Origin: an uncultured Sulfitobacter sp.
GTDB lineage: Bacteria > Pseudomonadota > Alphaproteobacteria > Rhodobacterales > Rhodobacteraceae
DNA length: 64,000 bases
Assembly (NCBI RefSeq): GCF_947500075.1
Contig: NZ_CANMQS010000002.1
Location: forward strand, 1 to 64,000
Reading direction: 5' to 3'
The position numbers and the translations under genes are program-made. Below, one piece after another: positions 61,201 to 64,000 of this stretch; the stretch's first letter is position 1; the number at the start of each line of letters is the position of its first letter. The notes under the pieces were generated by a model. It was not told the origin of the DNA, searched no databases, and worked only from the letters and a program-made list of their open reading frames with translations.

Positions 61201-62448
61201 TCAGCCGTTTGGCAAAAGGTCAGCAACCTCTTCCACCATCTCTTGCTGAAGCGCGTTCATGTCGGTGGCATCCCCCGTCACGATCCGCTCAATGCTGTCA
61301 TAGATCACTTGCGTGATCGCCAGACCGTTGTCGCCGGGATAGGCAAGCCAGTCGCGCAGCAGGGGCAGCTGATCCACTGCTGTCTGCTTGTTGGGGTTCT
61401 GCTCGTAGAAATCGGCGAGGATGATCTCATTGGCGGCCTTGTTGGGCGGCATGTAACCTGTCGTTTTGGCCACTTCCGCCGCGCCATCGCCCGACGTGAT
61501 GTACTTGAGCCATGTCCATGCAGCGTCACGCACCTTCGGGTCGTCCGAGGTAGAGGTCAGCATCGCCGCGTTACCCCCCGCAGGCAGGCCCATCGGCGCG
61601 CCATCGAGGCCCGGAAACGGGCCGGTCACGAGTTCGAAGTCACCTTGGCTCCGCTCCACGGCACCCAGCGCGGATGTGGACCAGAACATCATACCAATGT
61701 CACCGGCTGAGAAAGAGGACAGCGCCGCTTTCCATTCGAGGTTTTGCATCTCGCATTCCGTGAAAATCTCTTGCATCTGCTCAAGAGCGACCAGCGCCTC
61801 TGGGCTGTCCAGCGTCACGCGGCCGCCGTCAACAATTGCGCTGTCCTGGCTCCACAACAGGGCCTGAACGAACCAGTTGCCGGTGATGTTCCAGCCCCAG
61901 AAAATCGGGTTGTCGATGCCGTTGGCTTTCATGGTCTTGCAGGCTGCGATCACTTCATCCCAGGTGGTTGGCAGCTCTTCGATGCCACCCGCGCGCAGGA
62001 TGTCTATGTTGTAGTATCCCACCGGCAGGGAGATGGAGAACGGCAGGCCATAGACGGTGTTATCGAAGGTCGACAGCGACAGCATCGCCTCGTGATACCC
62101 GTCCTTCTCGAAATCGGCCTCCGAAGCGATGAAGGGCTCCAGCGACTGCGCGATGCCCTTGTCGATCAGCGGCGCCTGACGGTTCAGACCCTGCATGGTC
62201 ACATCGGGCAGGTTCCCTGCAACCGCTTCGCGGAGGATTGTGTTTGTGGCATCCTCGTAGCTCTCGTAGGTGGCGCGAAACTTCACCTCGATGTTCGGAT
62301 GGGCTTCCTTGAAGGCGGGCATCATCGCCTCATAGGTCACGTCAAAGAGGTGGCTGTAGGGATAGGCAAACTCGATCGTTACCTTTTCCTCGGCGAAGAC
62401 GGCGCTGGCCGACAATACCAGGACCATTGCAGTTGTGGTCAGTTTCAT
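61201..62448 (-). CDS. CUT1-type ABC transporter substrate-binding protein
   Basis: This 415-residue extracytoplasmic binding protein (family 1, UgpB/MalE-like) has a signal peptide (SASAVFA, about 1-19) and typical motifs (FSISLPVGYYNIDILRAGG; MMFWSTSALGAVE; GLPAGGNAAML). The start MKLTTT is preceded by a ribosome site AGGAGT; a longer open frame running upstream from here is not real. It would bind a sugar or glycerol-phosphate-type molecule; the neighbouring phosphodiesterases favour a glycerophosphodiester. The permeases are upstream, which is unusual. Confidence 0.88.
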   Translation of the reverse strand: MKLTTTAMVLVLSASAVFAEEKVTIEFAYPYSHLFDVTYEAMMPAFKEAHPNIEVKFRATYESYEDATNTILREAVAGNLPDVTMQGLNRQAPLIDKGIAQSLEPFIASEADFEKDGYHEAMLSLSTFDNTVYGLPFSISLPVGYYNIDILRAGGIEELPTTWDEVIAACKTMKANGIDNPIFWGWNITGNWFVQALLWSQDSAIVDGGRVTLDSPEALVALEQMQEIFTECEMQNLEWKAALSSFSAGDIGMMFWSTSALGAVERSQGDFELVTGPFPGLDGAPMGLPAGGNAAMLTSTSDDPKVRDAAWTWLKYITSGDGAAEVAKTTGYMPPNKAANEIILADFYEQNPNKQTAVDQLPLLRDWLAYPGDNGLAITQVIYDSIERIVTGDATDMNALQQEMVEEVADLLPNG

Positions 62449-62508
62449 TAGGTTTACTCCTGTTGCTGAGGCCTGACGGTTTGGCGATTGGCAGACCTCA
62501 ATGATTTT

Positions 62509-62542
62509 CCCCTGCAGGGGAGGTGATGGTCCCCTTGCGGGG
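62509..62542. repeat. Paired GC-rich dyads between permease and binding-protein genes
   Basis: CCCCTGCAGGGG (62509-62520, a perfect palindrome) and CCCC-TTGC-GGGG (62531-62542) lie in the 122-base gap between the permease stop and the binding-protein start. On the minus strand AAAATC follows the first dyad. They may stabilise the message or boost the downstream gene relative to the permeases. Confidence 0.6.
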
Positions 62543-62570
62543 CTATGGGTAGGGCGGGAGCGATCCCGCC

Positions 62571-63533
62571 TTACTTCATTCCAGACAATGTGATCCCCTC
62601 GATGAAGCGGCGCTGCGCGATCAGAAACGCGACGATCAGCGGTGTGACGATGACAGTGGCTGTGGCCATCATGGGACCGAAGAACGACCCGTCTCCATCG
62701 CCCTTGAACTCGCGCAGACCCAGCGGCGGCGTGAAGAGGTCCCGGTTGCCGGTCACGACGATGCGCGGCCAGAAGTAATCGTTCCAATGGGCCACGATGC
62801 TGAAGATGGCGAAAGCCAGCAGCGCGGGGATTGCCGTGGGCAGCATGACGCGCCAGACGATGGCAAACTCGCTCATCCCATCCATCCGTGCCGCGTCGAT
62901 CAGGTCATCGGGCACGGTCATGAAGAACTGGCGCATCAGGAAGATGCCAAAGACGGAGATCGTCCAGGGCAAGACCAAAGCCGCATAGGTGTTGGTCAGC
63001 CCCAGCTTGGCCAGCATGATGTAAAGCGGCAGTGCAATGGCATGGACCGGGATCAGCAGGCAGAACAGAACCAGCCCGAACACCGCCTCGCGGCCCCAGA
63101 ACTTCAGCTTGGCAAGCGCATAGGCAGCAGGCAGCGCCACGACAATCTGGATCAGAAAGATCGAGACGGTGACGACCACCCCGTTGAGCAGGTAGCGTAT
63201 CAAAGGCGCTTCGGTGAACGCCTTGGTGTAGTTGAAGACAACAGGGCGCATCGCGCATGCCGCTGTCGTTTCCGTCAGCAAAGCCTCCTGCACGCCAGCA
63301 TCATCCTCGTTGGGAAAACGCGACCGCGCCGCTTCAATATCGGCCCGGTCAGGCTGGCGCAGCGCAACGCAACGCGGATCGATCATCATCTCCTGCCGCC
63401 CAAAGAAGCCGCCTTCGCCTCGGTCGATCTCACCGGGGCTTTTGAAGGAGTAGCTGACCATCATGTAAAATGGGGCAAGCACAATGATTGCGCCAAAGAT
63501 CAGGACAAGATGTTTGAGCCAGTCGCGTGTCAT
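62571..63533 (-). CDS. CUT1 ABC transporter permease, UgpE/MalG-like, with insertion
   Basis: This is a 320-residue permease with about six membrane segments and the EAA-like loop DAARMDGMSEFAIVWRVMLPTAIP near residue 225. Between the first and second segments (residues about 35-110) there is a long hydrophilic stretch with two Cys (DPRCVALR and ACAMRP), longer than in ordinary UgpE/MalG proteins of about 280 residues. The start overlaps the preceding permease stop by four bases. The insertion might touch the binding protein. Confidence 0.85.
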   Translation of the reverse strand: MTRDWLKHLVLIFGAIIVLAPFYMMVSYSFKSPGEIDRGEGGFFGRQEMMIDPRCVALRQPDRADIEAARSRFPNEDDAGVQEALLTETTAACAMRPVVFNYTKAFTEAPLIRYLLNGVVVTVSIFLIQIVVALPAAYALAKLKFWGREAVFGLVLFCLLIPVHAIALPLYIMLAKLGLTNTYAALVLPWTISVFGIFLMRQFFMTVPDDLIDAARMDGMSEFAIVWRVMLPTAIPALLAFAIFSIVAHWNDYFWPRIVVTGNRDLFTPPLGLREFKGDGDGSFFGPMMATATVIVTPLIVAFLIAQRRFIEGITLSGMK

Positions 63534-64000
63534 CCGTAATGCACCTTTCGCTCGACCAGCCAGCGCTGGATCAGGGTCAGAAACATCACGAAGACCAGAA
63601 ACAAGACGGTGATGGCGGATCCAATGCCGATCAGGTTCTGCTGAACGCCTTTCTCGAAAATCGCGAACATCATCACATAGGCAGATTTGTTCGGACCGCC
63701 GCCTTGTGGCCAGAAGGCCTCGATTGTGTCAAAGACCTGAAAGGCGCGGATGCAGGAAATGGTCACAACAAACACGGTTGTCGGCCCAAGCGCAGGCCAG
63801 GTGACCAACCGGAACCGCTCCCAGGCGCTTCTCGCCCCGTCCATTTCAGCAGCGTGATACAACTCGCGGTGCACGGAGGTCAGCCCTGCAAGGTACAGCA
63901 CCATGTTGAAGCCAAAACCCTGCCAGATGCCAATGAAGCACACGACCCAGATGGCATAGTCACGATCCCTCAGCCACAGCGGAAACCCGTCAGCGCAGCC
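63530..64000 (-). CDS. CUT1 ABC transporter permease, UgpA/MalF-like (5' part outside window)
   Basis: The C-terminal part of the other permease of the CUT1 importer: an open frame runs to the right window edge (codons for FPLWLRDRDYAIWVV before the visible M). The EAA loop is LYHAAEMDGARSAWERFRLVTWPALGP, and the last membrane segments follow. It is the first visible gene of the leftward operon; any ATPase and regulator lie outside. Confidence 0.85.
   Translation of the reverse strand, partial: GCADGFPLWLRDRDYAIWVVCFIGIWQGFGFNMVLYLAGLTSVHRELYHAAEMDGARSAWERFRLVTWPALGPTTVFVVTISCIRAFQVFDTIEAFWPQGGGPNKSAYVMMFAIFEKGVQQNLIGIGSAITVLFLVFVMFLTLIQRWLVERKVHYG

Noticed and set aside
62449..62787. N-terminal extension of the CUT1 binding-protein gene
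   Set aside because: Inside it reads the end of the permease gene and the GC-rich gap; the signal peptide starts at 62448 with a good ribosome site.

Overview
The window is chromosomal or megaplasmid-type DNA from a marine or soil alphaproteobacterium, most likely Rhodobacterales (Roseobacter group). This rests on the high GC content, the complete Paracoccus-type sox cluster, an ALA synthase (hemA, the C4 pathway typical of alphaproteobacteria), the MetRS type, and many short overlapping operons. The genus cannot be fixed from the sequence alone.

Layout. 1-1955: an IS3-family transposase running off the left edge, then a decayed second IS3-type element whose terminal inverted repeats are still readable. 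1956-18320: a thiosulfate-oxidation island. soxT-soxR-soxS run leftward and soxVWXYZABCDEF run rightward from a shared control region; they are followed by a DUF302 protein, hemA, a second YeeE/YedE transporter, and two metallo-beta-lactamase-fold proteins on the minus strand resembling SoxG/SoxH. 18345-20137: an OsmC protein divergent from an EamA exporter, and an HxlR regulator. 20289-25958: a BisC/TorA-type molybdoenzyme, then katG divergent from oxyR. 26091-32000: a large chemoreceptor, metG and an MFS transporter. 32039-38628: an aldo/keto reductase, a ClbS/DfsB protein, a four-gene translationally coupled carnitine-degradation operon (BKACE enzyme, lipoprotein, carnitine dehydrogenase-thioesterase fusion, SDR), and an EamA transporter. 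38716-42664: NUDIX and DUF983 genes, then a five-EF-hand protein, ECF sigma factor, a small membrane protein, a heavy-metal-sensor-like protein and another membrane protein. 42771-45294: three TadE/TadG-type pseudopilin/VWA genes. 45755-49491: glutamate dehydrogenase, an SH3-like protein, Ada, and a PEP-mutase/isocitrate-lyase-family enzyme. 49488-54687: tandem SGNH-hydrolase paralogs, a putative glycosyltransferase, miaB, and an atypical SDR with a MerR regulator. 55097-64000: a minus-strand organophosphorus locus with a CUT1 ABC importer, two calcineurin-like phosphodiesterases, PhnDCE, a methyltransferase and a PhnM-like amidohydrolase, but no C-P lyase core genes.

How the genes work together. 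SoxYZ carries the substrate sulfur, SoxXA attaches thiosulfate, SoxB hydrolyses sulfate off, SoxCD oxidises the sulfane sulfur, SoxE/F form a flavocytochrome-c-like unit, and SoxV/W/S supply reductant to the periplasm. SoxR is a persulfide-responsive repressor, and an ATTC-N8-GAAT dyad lies in front of soxX. hemA inside the island fits the heavy c-type heme demand of SoxX, A, D and E. At the right end, the two importers, two phosphodiesterases, methyltransferase and PhnM-like enzyme form one collinear block that is best read as an uncharacterised phosphoester or phosphonate utilisation route.

The most notable unexplained signals are a two-copy double-hairpin repeat with compensatory base changes (33103-33146 and 38652-38695), the C-P-lyase-free PhnM block, a SoxH-like protein whose zinc motif is lost, and the conserved lipoprotein slot inside the carnitine operon.
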